Assembly (NCBI RefSeq): GCF_030813515.1
Contig: NZ_JAUSUK010000002.1
Span: 1,674,001 to 1,738,000 of the forward strand
Source of the DNA: Rhodopseudomonas julia
GTDB taxonomy: Bacteria > Pseudomonadota > Alphaproteobacteria > Rhizobiales > Afifellaceae
DNA length: 64,000 nucleotides
Reading direction: 5' to 3'
Positions 44,720 through 53,541 of this stretch are shown here, piece after piece; position 1 is the stretch's first letter; every line of letters starts with the position of its first letter. A program made the translations under genes and the position numbers. Under the pieces are notes generated by a model, which saw only the letters and a program-made list of their open reading frames with translations, had not been told where the DNA came from and did no database searches.

Positions 44720-46092
44720 TCGCCGGCCTCCGTCTGAATGGCGGCAGGCAGCGGCTTCACCGGTGCCTGCCCGCGCAGACGTCCGACGGAAGCGAGTTCG
44801 ACACCGAGCGTTTGGGCGGCGACGCGCGCCGCCGAAGCACCGCACATGCGCCCCTGGCAGCGCCCCATGCCGACACGGCAGAAGGCCTTTGCACGATTGA
44901 CTTCATCGGCGCCCTTGTCCCGCAAGGTGGCGCGAAACGTGCCGACCGAGACCTCCTCGCATCGGCACAGGATCGTCTCATCGGCCAGGTTCTCGTAGAG
45001 ATGCTCGGGAAACGGGAAGGCATCACGCAACGCCGACGCGAAGGCCGAACCTCGCCGCATGGCCTTGAGCGCTTGACCGCGCACGGCAGCATCGAATGGC
45101 ATGCCCTGATCCTGGAGGCACGCCAGGGCGGCAAGGGCGCCGGTCGCTTCCGCCGTATCGGCTCCACGCACCAAGGCGCCGTCGCCGGCGAGGTAGACGC
45201 CAGCCACCGAAGAGCGACCCATCTCGTCCTGGCGCGGAAGCCATTGCCCGGCGCGGGCATCGAAAGCGAAATCGCAGCCGAGAAGATCGGCAAGCTGCGT
45301 CTCCGACTGGACATGATAGCCGGCCGCGATCGCATCACAGGCGAAAGTCCGCTCCCGCCCCGCGCGATCGCGCAAAACGAGGCGGGCGACACGCCCCTCG
45401 CCTTCCGCACGGAGCGGCGCCACGCCATGCAGCATGGGAACGCCGTGTGCCGCCAGCCAGGCAAGATAGTAGAGCCCCTTCGCCGTGTTGGCGGGATTTG
45501 CCGCCATTCTCGGTAGACCAGCAAGCTCGCGCGAGAGCGGCGTCGTATCGAAGATGCCGGCAAGGTTCCCGCCGGCGCGGCGATACTGGTAGGCGACGAG
45601 ATAGAGGAGCGGTCCGGAACCGACGAGGGCGACGTTCCTCCCGATCAGGCAGGCCTGGTATTTGAGAGCGATCTGGGCGCCGCCTAAGGTATAGACACCG
45701 GGCATCGTCCAACCCTCGAAGGGAACGATGCGGTCGACGGCGCCGGTGGCGAGGATGAGGGCGTCGAAACCGATGACGTCTTGGCGGCCGTCGCCGTCGG
45801 CAAGGTGGAGATTGCGCCCCTCCGTGCCCCAAACCATCGTCCTCGGCCGATAGTCGATCTTGTCTTGAAGACGGTCGAAGGTTTCGTGAAGACGCGCAGC
45901 CTTGCCAGCCTCAAACCCGTAGAGTTTTTCCGGGGGACGCCTGAAACCTTGCGGCTGACGGCGATAGATCTGGCCGCCGCTCCTCGGTGCCTCGTCCACA
46001 ACGACCGGCTTCAATCCGGCGGCAACCAGCATTTCCGCGGCGCGCGTGCCGGCCGGTCCGGCACCGATCACGACAACCCGTGGCGTGCTCAT
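44716..46092 (-). CDS. HcnB/OoxA-like FAD/NAD(P)-dependent oxidoreductase with BFD-like [2Fe-2S] domain
   Basis: The 458-residue subunit has an N-terminal dinucleotide fold (VVIGAGPAGTRAAE at residue 7), a second one (VALVGSGPLLYLVAY near 155) and AGVYLAGDGALVRGAD. A C-terminal BFD-like iron-sulphur domain has cysteines in LCRCEEVS and FCRVGMGRCQGRMC. This composition is that of HcnB, opine oxidase subunit A and related dehydrogenases. The ATG overlaps the stop of the small ferredoxin-like gene upstream, and the stop overlaps the HcnC-like start. It shuttles electrons from the catalytic subunit. Confidence 0.92.
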   Translation of the reverse strand: MSTPRVVVIGAGPAGTRAAEMLVAAGLKPVVVDEAPRSGGQIYRRQPQGFRRPPEKLYGFEAGKAARLHETFDRLQDKIDYRPRTMVWGTEGRNLHLADGDGRQDVIGFDALILATGAVDRIVPFEGWTMPGVYTLGGAQIALKYQACLIGRNVALVGSGPLLYLVAYQYRRAGGNLAGIFDTTPLSRELAGLPRMAANPANTAKGLYYLAWLAAHGVPMLHGVAPLRAEGEGRVARLVLRDRAGRERTFACDAIAAGYHVQSETQLADLLGCDFAFDARAGQWLPRQDEMGRSSVAGVYLAGDGALVRGADTAEATGALAALACLQDQGMPFDAAVRGQALKAMRRGSAFASALRDAFPFPEHLYENLADETILCRCEEVSVGTFRATLRDKGADEVNRAKAFCRVGMGRCQGRMCGASAARVAAQTLGVELASVGRLRGQAPVKPLPAAIQTEAGE

Positions 46093-46400
46093 TCCGGGCG
46101 CGCCCCTTTGAAAGGCGAACGCGTCCTCAACCGCATCTCCGGCTCGATCATCGTGGAGCAGGCACGGACTCTTTTGCCCTCTTCAGTCCAAATCCAGCAA
46201 TCCTGACACGCCCCCATCAGGCAGAAGCCAGCCCGCGGTTGTTCCTGGATTTCGCTCAGACGGACTCGGTCATCGTGGGTCAGGAGAGCCGTCAGCACGG
46301 TGTCTCCAGACAGCGCCTTCGCTGGGTGCCCGTTCAGAAAGAAAGGCACGATCTCACGATCTGGCTCGGCGACACGAAGGAAGAGCGACTGTTCGTCCAT
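46089..46400 (-). CDS. HcnA-like (2Fe-2S)-binding subunit
   Basis: The 103-residue protein is a ferredoxin-fold subunit of the HcnA type. Its cluster ligands are C60, C65, C68 and C81 (GFCLMGACQDCW, then RACSTMI), the plant-type spacing. It provides the third electron-transfer part of the HcnABC-like dehydrogenase. The ATG at 46400 is preferred; a TTG lies three codons upstream. It is the first gene of the minus-strand operon and is divergent from the LysR gene at 46530. Confidence 0.9.
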   Translation of the reverse strand: MDEQSLFLRVAEPDREIVPFFLNGHPAKALSGDTVLTALLTHDDRVRLSEIQEQPRAGFCLMGACQDCWIWTEEGKRVRACSTMIEPEMRLRTRSPFKGARPE

Positions 46401-46482
46401 GACATGCAAAACCGCTGCGTCTCGTTGTCGCGATTGAAGAGCGAGATACAGACGAGATCAAATTCCGATGTGTCGACAAACA

Positions 46483-46497
46483 ATAGCCTGAGGCTAT
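46483..46497. promoter_or_regulatory. ATAGCC-TGA-GGCTAT dyad, T-N11-A LysR box
   Basis: A perfect 6-bp inverted repeat with a 3-base centre contains T46484-N11-A46496, the classical LysR recognition geometry. It lies in the 129-bp gap between the HcnA-like gene and the LysR gene, 33 bases before the LysR start. The position suits autoregulation of the LysR gene and activation of the divergent catabolic operon. Confidence 0.65.
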
Positions 46498-46529
46498 AGG
46501 TTGGCGGAACAAAGCCGGGCCAGAGACCG

Positions 46530-47420
46530 ATGAACGCGCGCCAGCTCGAAGTCTTTCGCACGATCATGCAGACAGGCAGCGTCACCGACGCGGCCAAGCT
46601 TCTCAACGTGTCGCAGCCGACCGTGAGCAAGATCCTCCATCACATGGAGGACCAACTCGGTCTCCGGCTCTTCCGGCGCATCCGCGGCCGTCTTCATCCA
46701 ACGCCGCAGGCGGAGATGCTCTTTCCGGACGCCGACCGCGTCTTCCGTGATCTCGGAGCGTTGCGGCTTCTTGCAGAGGAGTTGCGCGCCGGCTCAGGCG
46801 GCGTATTGCGCATCGCCGCCTCCTCCTCGCTCGCCGCCGCGATCGTGCCGCGCGCGATCGCATCGTTTCGTGCGGCAAATCCGCGGGTCAAGATCGTCTC
46901 GCATCTCCTGCCGGGAGCCGAGACTGCGGAGATGGTGCGCTCCCATCAGGTCGATCTCGGCCTTTGCCTGTCACCACAGGATCTTCACACGCTCACCATG
47001 AGGAGCCTCGGCCAGGTGGAGATGATCTGCATCTTCCCGCGCGGGCACCGCCTTTCGGCCCTCACCCACGTCACGCCGCCGGACCTCGCCGACGAGACGT
47101 TCATTTCCTTCAACTCCTTGAACCATTTCGGGGGGCTCCTCGACGAGGCCTTCCTGCAGTACGACGAGACCCGACGCGTCGACATCCAGGCGACGATGTC
47201 GATCGTTGCGGCCGTTCAGGTGGCCCAGGGGACGGGGGTCGCCATCGTCGACCGCTTCGCCATGCTGATGGCGCCGGAAAACGTCGACTGGCGACCGTTC
47301 CGACCCGTCCTCTCCCTGCCCATCAATCTGCTTCTGTCGGAGACGCTGCCCTGGTCGCGCTTCCGCAACAGCATGATCGAACACCTTCAGAAGGCGGTGG
47401 AGAAATATCTGGAAAACTGA
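46530..47420 (+). CDS. LysR-family regulator, NocR/OccR-like
   Basis: The 296-residue regulator has the N-terminal winged helix (MNARQLEVFRTIMQTGSVTDAAKLLNVSQ) and a full C-terminal periplasmic-binding-like effector domain. The head sequence resembles the opine regulators OccR and NocR. GAG-type ribosome-binding bases precede the ATG. It is divergent from the HcnABC-like and ABC importer operon and carries a T-N11-A dyad in front, so it is the probable inducer-responsive activator. The inducer is probably the imported compound. Confidence 0.9.
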   Translation: MNARQLEVFRTIMQTGSVTDAAKLLNVSQPTVSKILHHMEDQLGLRLFRRIRGRLHPTPQAEMLFPDADRVFRDLGALRLLAEELRAGSGGVLRIAASSSLAAAIVPRAIASFRAANPRVKIVSHLLPGAETAEMVRSHQVDLGLCLSPQDLHTLTMRSLGQVEMICIFPRGHRLSALTHVTPPDLADETFISFNSLNHFGGLLDEAFLQYDETRRVDIQATMSIVAAVQVAQGTGVAIVDRFAMLMAPENVDWRPFRPVLSLPINLLLSETLPWSRFRNSMIEHLQKAVEKYLEN

Positions 47421-47472
47421 CAGGGCCCCGGGCGAAGCGAACTCCAAAGAAAGCAGAATGAACTTGCCGGCC

Positions 47473-48237
47473 TCACGCCGGTTTGGGCCGCCAGCGGTTG
47501 GCGTGCCGCTCAAGCGGCTGCACTACGGCTAGCTCGATCAAGAGCATGATGCAGACGAAAACGAGCGTGTAAGCGAGGATGGCGCGCACGTCGAAGACCT
47601 GGAAGTAGAGGTGGATCTGGAAGCCGATGCCGTTGGAACGGCCGAGAAGCTCGACGACGAGCACGATTTTCCAGATCAACGCCAGGCCGGAGCGGCTCGC
47701 CGCGGCGATATAGGGCTGCAATTGCGGTAGAATGACATGGCGCAGCGTCTTCATTCGTCCGAAGCCGTAGACGCGTGCCATCTCCATAAGGTGAGTGTCG
47801 AGCGCCCTCGCTCCTTCCCGGATGGTGACAGTGGCGTTCGGGATTTTGTTGAGCGCCACCGCCAGGATCGCCGCACTCTCGTTGAGGCCGATCCAAATAT
47901 AGGCGAGCACGATGACGATGAGCGCCGGGGCATTGAGGAACAGAATGAGCCATGGCTCGCCGAGGTCGTTGGCGATCCGACTGCGTCCCATCATGAGGCC
48001 GGTCGCCAGACCGATCGACATGGCAATCGCAAAGGCGGCGATCACCCGGAGAAGCGTGATCGCAAGATGATAGGGCAGTTCGCCCGAGGCGATCTCCTTT
48101 GCCGCGAAGGCAAAGACGCTGACCGGCCCCGGGCAAAGGCGCGGACCGAACGCATAGGAGGCCAGAACCCAGACGACGACGAAGACTGCGATCGAGATCG
48201 CCCGCAGCCCGATCGGCCCCGTGAGGAAGGACCTCAT
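47473..48237 (-). CDS. Taurine/nitrate/sulfonate-type ABC transporter, permease
   Basis: The 254-residue inner-membrane permease has six hydrophobic segments and a SsuC/TauC-type EAA loop near residues 148-166 (MARVYGFGRMKTLRHVILP). GGGAG lies six bases before the ATG at 48237. It is the last of three genes (binding protein, ATPase, permease) on the minus strand. The ligand is unknown. It lies between the opine-like and PQQ clusters and may belong to the latter. Confidence 0.88.
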   Translation of the reverse strand: MRSFLTGPIGLRAISIAVFVVVWVLASYAFGPRLCPGPVSVFAFAAKEIASGELPYHLAITLLRVIAAFAIAMSIGLATGLMMGRSRIANDLGEPWLILFLNAPALIVIVLAYIWIGLNESAAILAVALNKIPNATVTIREGARALDTHLMEMARVYGFGRMKTLRHVILPQLQPYIAAASRSGLALIWKIVLVVELLGRSNGIGFQIHLYFQVFDVRAILAYTLVFVCIMLLIELAVVQPLERHANRWRPKPA

Positions 48238-48282
48238 GCGCCGCTCCCGTCATCCTTTGTCGAGGCAATTAAGCCGTTTCGT

Positions 48283-49122
48283 TCACTCCAGCGCAAGGCT
48301 CGGAAAGCGGTGGGCAAGATCGACGAGAAGATGGCTAAGCGCCCCGCCGCTGCGGCCGGCATGAGGGAGAGAGATCTCGGTGGTGCCGGCGACATGCGCG
48401 GGCGGCGGAGAGAGGACGATCAGCCGGTCGGCGAGCCGCGCCGCCTCACGGATATTGTGGGTGACCATGAGCACCGTGACAGGCCGCGACTGCCAAAGTT
48501 CCAGAAGCAGGTGGCGAAGCCGGTTCGCCGTCATCTCGTCGAGCGATACGAAGGGCTCATCGAGAAGCAGGATCTCCGGCTCGACGGAAAACGCGCGCGC
48601 CAGCGCCACTCGGCGCGCCATGCCGAGCGACAGTTCGGACGGATAGGCGCTGCGGAAGGCGTTGAGTTCCACCGCATCAAGCACCGGCGTGAGGTCCTTC
48701 TCCGCCATTTCAGGCGGCAGAGCGAGACGGATGTTGTCCTCCACGCTGCGCCAGGGCAAAAGCCGCGGCTCCTGGAAGACGGCGGCAAACCGTGCGCGCT
48801 GGAGCGCCGGCGAAACGGCACCGGAGAAGTCAGCGTCGAGCCCCAGCATGATCTTCAGCGTCGTCGTCTTACCGCATCCTGACGGGCCGAGAAGGCAGGT
48901 GAAGGTATGCGGCGTCAGCACGAAGGACAGGTCGCGGATAACCTCGACCTCTCCGCCATTTGCCCGCTTGAAGCGTTTGGCCTCGATGCGAACCGAAAAG
49001 GCATGATCCTCCACTTTGTCAGCATGGGGCACGCCGAGTTGACCGTGTAAGGCGGTATGAAAAGGAAGCACCTTCGCGCCCACGAGCTCCTCCTGTGGTG
49101 GGATTGGCCCCTCCTTGGTCAC
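48283..49122 (-). CDS. Taurine/nitrate-type ABC transporter, ATPase with divergent signature
   Basis: The 279-residue ATPase has Walker A GPSGCGKTT, Q-loop VFQEPRLLPW, Walker B ILLLDEPFVSLDE and H-loop VTHNIREA. The ABC signature reads LSLGMARR instead of LSGGQxQR, and there is a 45-residue N-terminal extension not usual in SsuB/TauB. The GTG start at 49122 overlaps the stop of the binding-protein gene and has GGAGGG upstream. It should power the permease encoded at 47473. The changed signature could lower or alter its ATPase activity. Confidence 0.88.
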   Translation of the reverse strand: MTKEGPIPPQEELVGAKVLPFHTALHGQLGVPHADKVEDHAFSVRIEAKRFKRANGGEVEVIRDLSFVLTPHTFTCLLGPSGCGKTTTLKIMLGLDADFSGAVSPALQRARFAAVFQEPRLLPWRSVEDNIRLALPPEMAEKDLTPVLDAVELNAFRSAYPSELSLGMARRVALARAFSVEPEILLLDEPFVSLDEMTANRLRHLLLELWQSRPVTVLMVTHNIREAARLADRLIVLSPPPAHVAGTTEISLPHAGRSGGALSHLLVDLAHRFPSLALE

Positions 49123-50108
49123 TCGCCCTCCTTCAGCACCGACCAGAAGGTTCCGGGCGACAAGGTTTGCGCGGAGCCAACCAGCTTCTCCCCGCCGATC
49201 GCTGCGAGCCTGCGATAGATCTTTTCGGTATCGGCCTCCTCCTCGGCCATCGGCCGGCTCGGAATGCCCTCACGGTAGCGTCTGACCAGATTGCGGAAGA
49301 TGGCGTCGTCTTCTGCATTCATGCTCGGACGGAGCCTGTCCCAGGCGGCGTCCGAGGTCCCGAGAAGCTCCTTCGCCTCATGCGAGGCGGCCACGAAACC
49401 GAGCATCGCGTCCTTGTGCTCGGCCGCCCATTCCTCGTTGAAAACATAGCCGATCGCCGAGATCGGTCCGGTCGCGCCGAAGGCTTTCGCGGCGTCCTGA
49501 CCGCTCACGAGCTCTCGGTAGCCTTCCGTCTCCAGCCGGGCGTTGTAGTGCCAGAAGTTCGACGCAGCGGCGAGCTCGCCATCTCTCAACTTCTCCGCGA
49601 GAAATGGCGGTGCGGCGAAGGCGGGCTGCGTCTCCTCGGCGAGGTCGAAGCCGTATCTGTCTTGCGCGAGGGCCCGGAACATAAGCCAGTTCTTATCGAG
49701 CGGGCCGCCGGCAACGCCGACACGACTGCCCCTCAAGTCTGCAAGCGTCTTCGCGATGCTGTCATCTGGCACCATGATGGCGCCGACCGATGTCGAATAA
49801 GGCACAAAGGTCAGCGGGATGCCTTCCGCCCGCTGGCGGGAGACGAAAAGCCAGTCGCTGACGATGACATCCACCTCGCCGGCGTTGATGCCGATGCGGC
49901 CGGCATCGCTACCGGCAAGCACCACCGGCTCCAGGCTGAAGCCATGCTTTTTGTCGAAACCGTTTTCGACAATGGTGTCAATCTCCCAGTTGACGGTCCC
50001 GAATTTCAAGACGCCGACGCGCACGATTTCTGCGTCTGCCGCACTCGCCCGAGCGCCGGCAACACAAAAAATGCATGACACCGCGAGCGCCAAGATTAGA
50101 TGGCGCAT
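49119..50108 (-). CDS. Taurine/nitrate/NMT1-type periplasmic substrate-binding protein
   Basis: The 329-residue protein has a signal peptide ending about ARASAADAE. It has an NMT1/SsuA-like fold: VRVGVLKFGTVNWEIDTI, AGEVDVIVSDWLFVSRQR and LRGSRVGVAGGPLDKNW. Of two adjacent ATGs, the one at 50108 is chosen because GGAGG lies five bases upstream; the other is at 50111. The ligand cannot be inferred. The neighbouring quinoprotein genes suggest a compound or cofactor precursor tied to alcohol oxidation. Confidence 0.87.
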   Translation of the reverse strand: MRHLILALAVSCIFCVAGARASAADAEIVRVGVLKFGTVNWEIDTIVENGFDKKHGFSLEPVVLAGSDAGRIGINAGEVDVIVSDWLFVSRQRAEGIPLTFVPYSTSVGAIMVPDDSIAKTLADLRGSRVGVAGGPLDKNWLMFRALAQDRYGFDLAEETQPAFAAPPFLAEKLRDGELAAASNFWHYNARLETEGYRELVSGQDAAKAFGATGPISAIGYVFNEEWAAEHKDAMLGFVAASHEAKELLGTSDAAWDRLRPSMNAEDDAIFRNLVRRYREGIPSRPMAEEEADTEKIYRRLAAIGGEKLVGSAQTLSPGTFWSVLKEGE

Positions 50109-50234
50109 CATCTCCTCCCCATTGCCGTCGTTTCTTTTCGCCGCGCGCACGCGACACCGGCTTCTTCTATAAACTTAGCAGTATCCGTGGCGCTGCCAAG
50201 CTGTGACTGCACCAGACTGACGTGATCCGCATCG

Positions 50235-51038
50235 CTACGCCTGCGCCGTCCGAGCGCGTATCTCCATGCCATGCACCGGCTTGTAGCCCCAGATTGCAAG
50301 CACCAGAAAAACCGCCAGACAGCCGAGGACGACGGCAAGCGAGGCGGGCTCGAGCTTGCCGTAGAGCGCAAAACGCACGAGTTCGACCGCATGCGTGAAA
50401 GGGTTTGCGGCGGAGATCTTGTAGAGCGCGACGCTCGCCTCGCGCATATGCCACAGGGGATAGAGCGCCGAAGACAGGAAGAAGGCCGGAAAGATGACGA
50501 AGTTCATCACCCCGGCGAAGTTTTCCAACTGCTTGACTGTCGAGGAAATGAACATGCCGACGGCGCCAAGCATCAGCCCGCTCACGACAAGCGCCGGCAG
50601 GATGAAAACGTAACCGAGCGGATCGAATTCGATGCCGAAGAGCCAGGCGATCAGAAGGAACGTATAGACCTGGAGGAGCGAGACGGCGGTCCCGGCTGTC
50701 AACTTCGCCACCAGAAGAAACCAGCGCGGCAAAGGCGTCGTGAGAAGCACACGCATGGAGCCCATCTCGCGGTCGTAGACCATCGATAGCGAAGATTGCA
50801 TGCCGTTGAAGAGCTGAATCATGCCCACAAGTCCCGGCACGATATAGACCTCGTAGGTGATGTAGGTCTCGTAGGGGGGGATGATCGAAATACCGAGGAC
50901 GGCGCGGAAGCCAGCGGCGAAAACGATCAGCCAGACGAGCGGGCGCACCAGAGCGGCGAGAAAGCGTTCGCGCTGATAGAGGAAGCGCATGATCTCGCGC
51001 CAGACGATCGCCGTGAAGGCGCGGGTGTAGACGCTCAT
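50235..51038 (-). CDS. PQQ-system ABC transporter, ABC-2 permease (PedC/LutF-like)
   Basis: The 267-residue ABC-2-type membrane protein has six helices and the family pattern REIMRFLYQRERFLAALVRPLVWLIVF. FNGMQSSLSMVYDREMGSMRVLLTTPLPRW, typical of PQQ-associated permeases, is also present. The ATG at 51038 overlaps the ATPase stop. In Pseudomonas putida (PedABC) and Methylobacterium (Lut), such transporters sit with PQQ dehydrogenase genes and are needed for growth at low lanthanide levels. Whether this one imports lanthanide or exports an alcohol-related compound is inference. Confidence 0.85.
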   Translation of the reverse strand: MSVYTRAFTAIVWREIMRFLYQRERFLAALVRPLVWLIVFAAGFRAVLGISIIPPYETYITYEVYIVPGLVGMIQLFNGMQSSLSMVYDREMGSMRVLLTTPLPRWFLLVAKLTAGTAVSLLQVYTFLLIAWLFGIEFDPLGYVFILPALVVSGLMLGAVGMFISSTVKQLENFAGVMNFVIFPAFFLSSALYPLWHMREASVALYKISAANPFTHAVELVRFALYGKLEPASLAVVLGCLAVFLVLAIWGYKPVHGMEIRARTAQA

Positions 51039-51853
51039 GCCCGCTCTCCCGCAGAACTCTCCCGCGTCGGCGTCGTCAGCATTGTGAAGGTGGTGTCGAG
51101 AGAGCCGGGACCTGAGCGCGCGACGATATCCGCGGATATGCCGCGTGCCACCACCCTGCCCTCATGGAGAATGACGAGCGCATCCTCCTCGCGGATCTCG
51201 TCGATCAGATGGGTCGCCCATAAAATGCCGACGTCACGCTCGCCCGCCAGCGCATGCACATGGCTCACGATCGCCTTGCGCGAGGGCGCATCGAGCCCGA
51301 CCGTCGGTTCGTCGAGCAGGAGAAGGTCGGGATCGTGCAGGAGCGCGCGGGCAATCTCCACACGACGCCGATGCCCCCCGTTGAGCGAGCGCACCGTCTC
51401 GCGCGCGCGCTCAGCCATGTCGAAGCGGGTGAGTTCGCGATCGATCCGCCTGCCCGCCTCCTTGAGCGAAAGCCCCCGCAGCCGCGCGAAATATGCCAGG
51501 TTCTGACGCACAGTGAGATCAAGGTCGAGCGTCGGCTGCTGAAAGACGATGCCGAGCGAGGCAAGTGCTGCCGCGCCAGCCTCCCGCGTATCGCGGCCGG
51601 CAATCAGGATGCGCCCAAGGGACGTCTCAAGCAGCCTTGTGATCAGCGAGAAGAGCGTCGTCTTGCCGGCGCCGTTGGGACCGAGAAGCGCCGTGAAGCG
51701 CCCCTTCTCCACCGCGAAGCCGACATCGTCGAGGACCGGCTTGTCGCGATAGGAAAACGAGAGATTCTCGATGAGAAGGGCCTGTCGTTCAGACTGTGCA
51801 GGCGCCTCGCCGAGAAGATCGCTCTGTGCCGAGACCGCCCGCAGGACCACCAT
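51035..51853 (-). CDS. PQQ-system ABC transporter, ATPase (PedB/LutE-like)
   Basis: The 272-residue ATPase has Walker A GPNGAGKTT, Q-loop IVFQQPTLDLDL, signature LNGGHRRRVEIARAL and Walker B LLLLDEPTVGLD, followed by WATHLIDEI. The Gly-Gly-His signature is the form seen in the PQQ-dependent alcohol dehydrogenase ABC subfamily. The ATG at 51853 follows a 70-codon gene by 3 bases. The first 25 residues are an extra leader. It forms a transporter with the ABC-2 permease at 50235. Confidence 0.87.
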   Translation of the reverse strand: MVVLRAVSAQSDLLGEAPAQSERQALLIENLSFSYRDKPVLDDVGFAVEKGRFTALLGPNGAGKTTLFSLITRLLETSLGRILIAGRDTREAGAAALASLGIVFQQPTLDLDLTVRQNLAYFARLRGLSLKEAGRRIDRELTRFDMAERARETVRSLNGGHRRRVEIARALLHDPDLLLLDEPTVGLDAPSRKAIVSHVHALAGERDVGILWATHLIDEIREEDALVILHEGRVVARGISADIVARSGPGSLDTTFTMLTTPTRESSAGERA

Positions 51854-51856
51854 CGC

Positions 51857-52069
51857 TCAGATCTTCTCTTCTCTGTCATTCACCCAGGCGCAATGAAATC
51901 CGGCAATGCGCCATTTCGGATGCTCTCCCGCCCATTGCGCCATGGTCGGCATCGCCTCCCACAGGCAGGTCTTCAGCGAGCTGCGCGACTGGTAGTAGAG
52001 ATGCTCTTCGTGGCATGTATTCGGGTTGTTCACCAGACACACGGCGAGGATCAGATCGACGACATCCAT
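51857..52069 (-). CDS. Conserved 70-residue cysteine-containing protein
   Basis: This short gene has GGAG about seven bases before the ATG at 52069 and ends 3 bases before the ABC ATPase. The protein has four cysteines (C11, C19, C35, C60) and a repeated AxxxWAGEHPKWRIAGFHCAW-like end. Similar short proteins occur in alphaproteobacteria without assigned function. It has no clear signal peptide, though residues 2-13 are hydrophobic. Position and coupling suggest a factor of the PQQ/lanthanide transporter. I cannot name a family. Confidence 0.75.
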   Translation of the reverse strand: MDVVDLILAVCLVNNPNTCHEEHLYYQSRSSLKTCLWEAMPTMAQWAGEHPKWRIAGFHCAWVNDREEKI

Positions 52070-52239
52070 GTCATCTCCTCTCGTACCGGCGCCTCCCATA
52101 GAGGAACCTCGGATCCGTCTTCCGACGGTCACTTCGGTGCATGCAGACGGATGTCGCCTCGGCGGCGCTCGATTGTAAATATCGCAGAAATCGTCCGCGG
52201 TAAGACCAGCACCCGCCGTTCCTGCCGGGATGACTGCCG

Positions 52240-52746
52240 TCATTGAGCCGTGTCTTTCGGCAGAATGCGATTCACCAGGAGCCAATCGAGCCCCTTCTGC
52301 CAGGAACGATCGGTGTTGGAACGGATATCGGCATTGAAGCCGGCGATGATCCGGCCCGTCTTCACGTCGCGCACGGCGATCGAAATGTTCAGGATCAGCT
52401 CCGACATCTTGTGAATGACGGGGACCATGGAGAGATCGGCGCCGACCGTCTCCGCGAAGCTGCGATCGCAATTGCCACAAGCCTGCAGCCGCGTCTCGGC
52501 AACCCTCTCGCGGACCGGAGCGATATCGACGACCGCAAACGTTTTGTCGGCGCCGAGCGCCTCCCGCAGCCGATCGGAGAGCATCGCGAGCCTTTGCTTT
52601 TCGGCTGCATTAGGAGGGTCGCCGGTTGAGGTGTTGACCAGCTCGAAATCGAAGACTGCGATTTTTAAGGGCGCCGCCTCCGCCGAGAAGCCGGCGAGCA
52701 CGGAGACAACGCAAAGAGCCAGGCGGAACAGCGTCATGCGCGACAT
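52240..52746 (-). CDS. DUF2380/DUF3280-like secreted protein
   Basis: The 168-residue protein has a signal peptide (about residues 1-24, ending GFSAEA). A mature part follows with KIAVFDFELVNTSTGDPP, a Leu/Arg-rich helix and ACGNCDRSFAETVGADL. It matches small periplasmic DUF families found near PQQ dehydrogenase genes. GGGAG lies seven bases before the ATG. The gene overlaps the downstream end of the response regulator by 13 bases, so they are co-transcribed. Its function is unknown. Confidence 0.75.
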   Translation of the reverse strand: MSRMTLFRLALCVVSVLAGFSAEAAPLKIAVFDFELVNTSTGDPPNAAEKQRLAMLSDRLREALGADKTFAVVDIAPVRERVAETRLQACGNCDRSFAETVGADLSMVPVIHKMSELILNISIAVRDVKTGRIIAGFNADIRSNTDRSWQKGLDWLLVNRILPKDTAQ

Positions 52747-53486
52747 CGGACATCTCCCGCTACAGATTGAGACGGCTCTCGGGCAGTCGCCTTGGAGGCT
52801 GCGAGGCCACCGCCCGCAGCAAGCTTGTAGCCGAAGCCGCGCACAGTCTGGATCAGAGGCTCAGCCTCGCCCTCGTCGATCTTGCGCCGCAGATAGCGGA
52901 TATAGACATCGACCGTCTTGGTGCCCGGCTCGAAGCTGTAGCCCCAGACATTGGCGAGGAGGCGTGTGCGGCTCACCACCTTACCGGCATGCCGCATGAG
53001 ATAGAGGAGAAGGGAGAATTCACGCGCCGTCAGCGCGATGTCTCGCCCCCCGCGACGCACAGAATGGCCGGACGGGTCGAGCGTCAGATCGCCGACGATA
53101 AGCGGTCGCTCCTCATCCAGATGCGGTCCGCGGCGCAAAAGCGCCTGCAGCCGCACCACAAGCTCGTCGAAGGCGAAGGGCTTGGTGAGATAATCATCGG
53201 CGCCGCTCGAAAACCCGTCCACCTTGTCCTTTAAGCTGTCTTTCGCCGTCAGCATCAGGATCATGCTGTGCGAGCCGTGAGCTCTGAGCTCCCGGCAGAC
53301 CGCGATGCCGTCGACGCCCGGCAGCATGCGGTCGAGGATAATCAGCGGATAGGCGGCCTCGGCGGCAAGAGCCAATGCCTCGCGGCCGCTTTCAGCGAGA
53401 TCGACCACATAACCTTCTGCTTTCAGCCCCCGACGCACGAAACCGGAGATGCGTGGATCGTCCTCCACCAGGAGAAGCCTCGTCAT
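52734..53486 (-). CDS. OmpR/PhoB-family response regulator
   Basis: The 250-residue regulator has a receiver domain with acidic pocket E8/D9/D10, phospho-acceptor D52 (LIILDRMLPG) and K102 (YLTKPF). A C-terminal winged helix follows (IALTAREFSLLLYLMRHAGKVVSRTRLLANVWGY and TVDVYIRYLRRKID). GAGCGAAG precedes the ATG at 53486. It follows the sensor kinase gene, reading from it on the minus strand. Within the quinoprotein cluster it may respond to alcohol, PQQ or lanthanide status. Confidence 0.93.
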   Translation of the reverse strand: MTRLLLVEDDPRISGFVRRGLKAEGYVVDLAESGREALALAAEAAYPLIILDRMLPGVDGIAVCRELRAHGSHSMILMLTAKDSLKDKVDGFSSGADDYLTKPFAFDELVVRLQALLRRGPHLDEERPLIVGDLTLDPSGHSVRRGGRDIALTAREFSLLLYLMRHAGKVVSRTRLLANVWGYSFEPGTKTVDVYIRYLRRKIDEGEAEPLIQTVRGFGYKLAAGGGLAASKATAREPSQSVAGDVRCRA

Positions 53487-53541
53487 GATCTTCGCTCCCT
53501 GTTTCGTTCGGTCATCGACCCACATCCCTCACGCATGGCGC

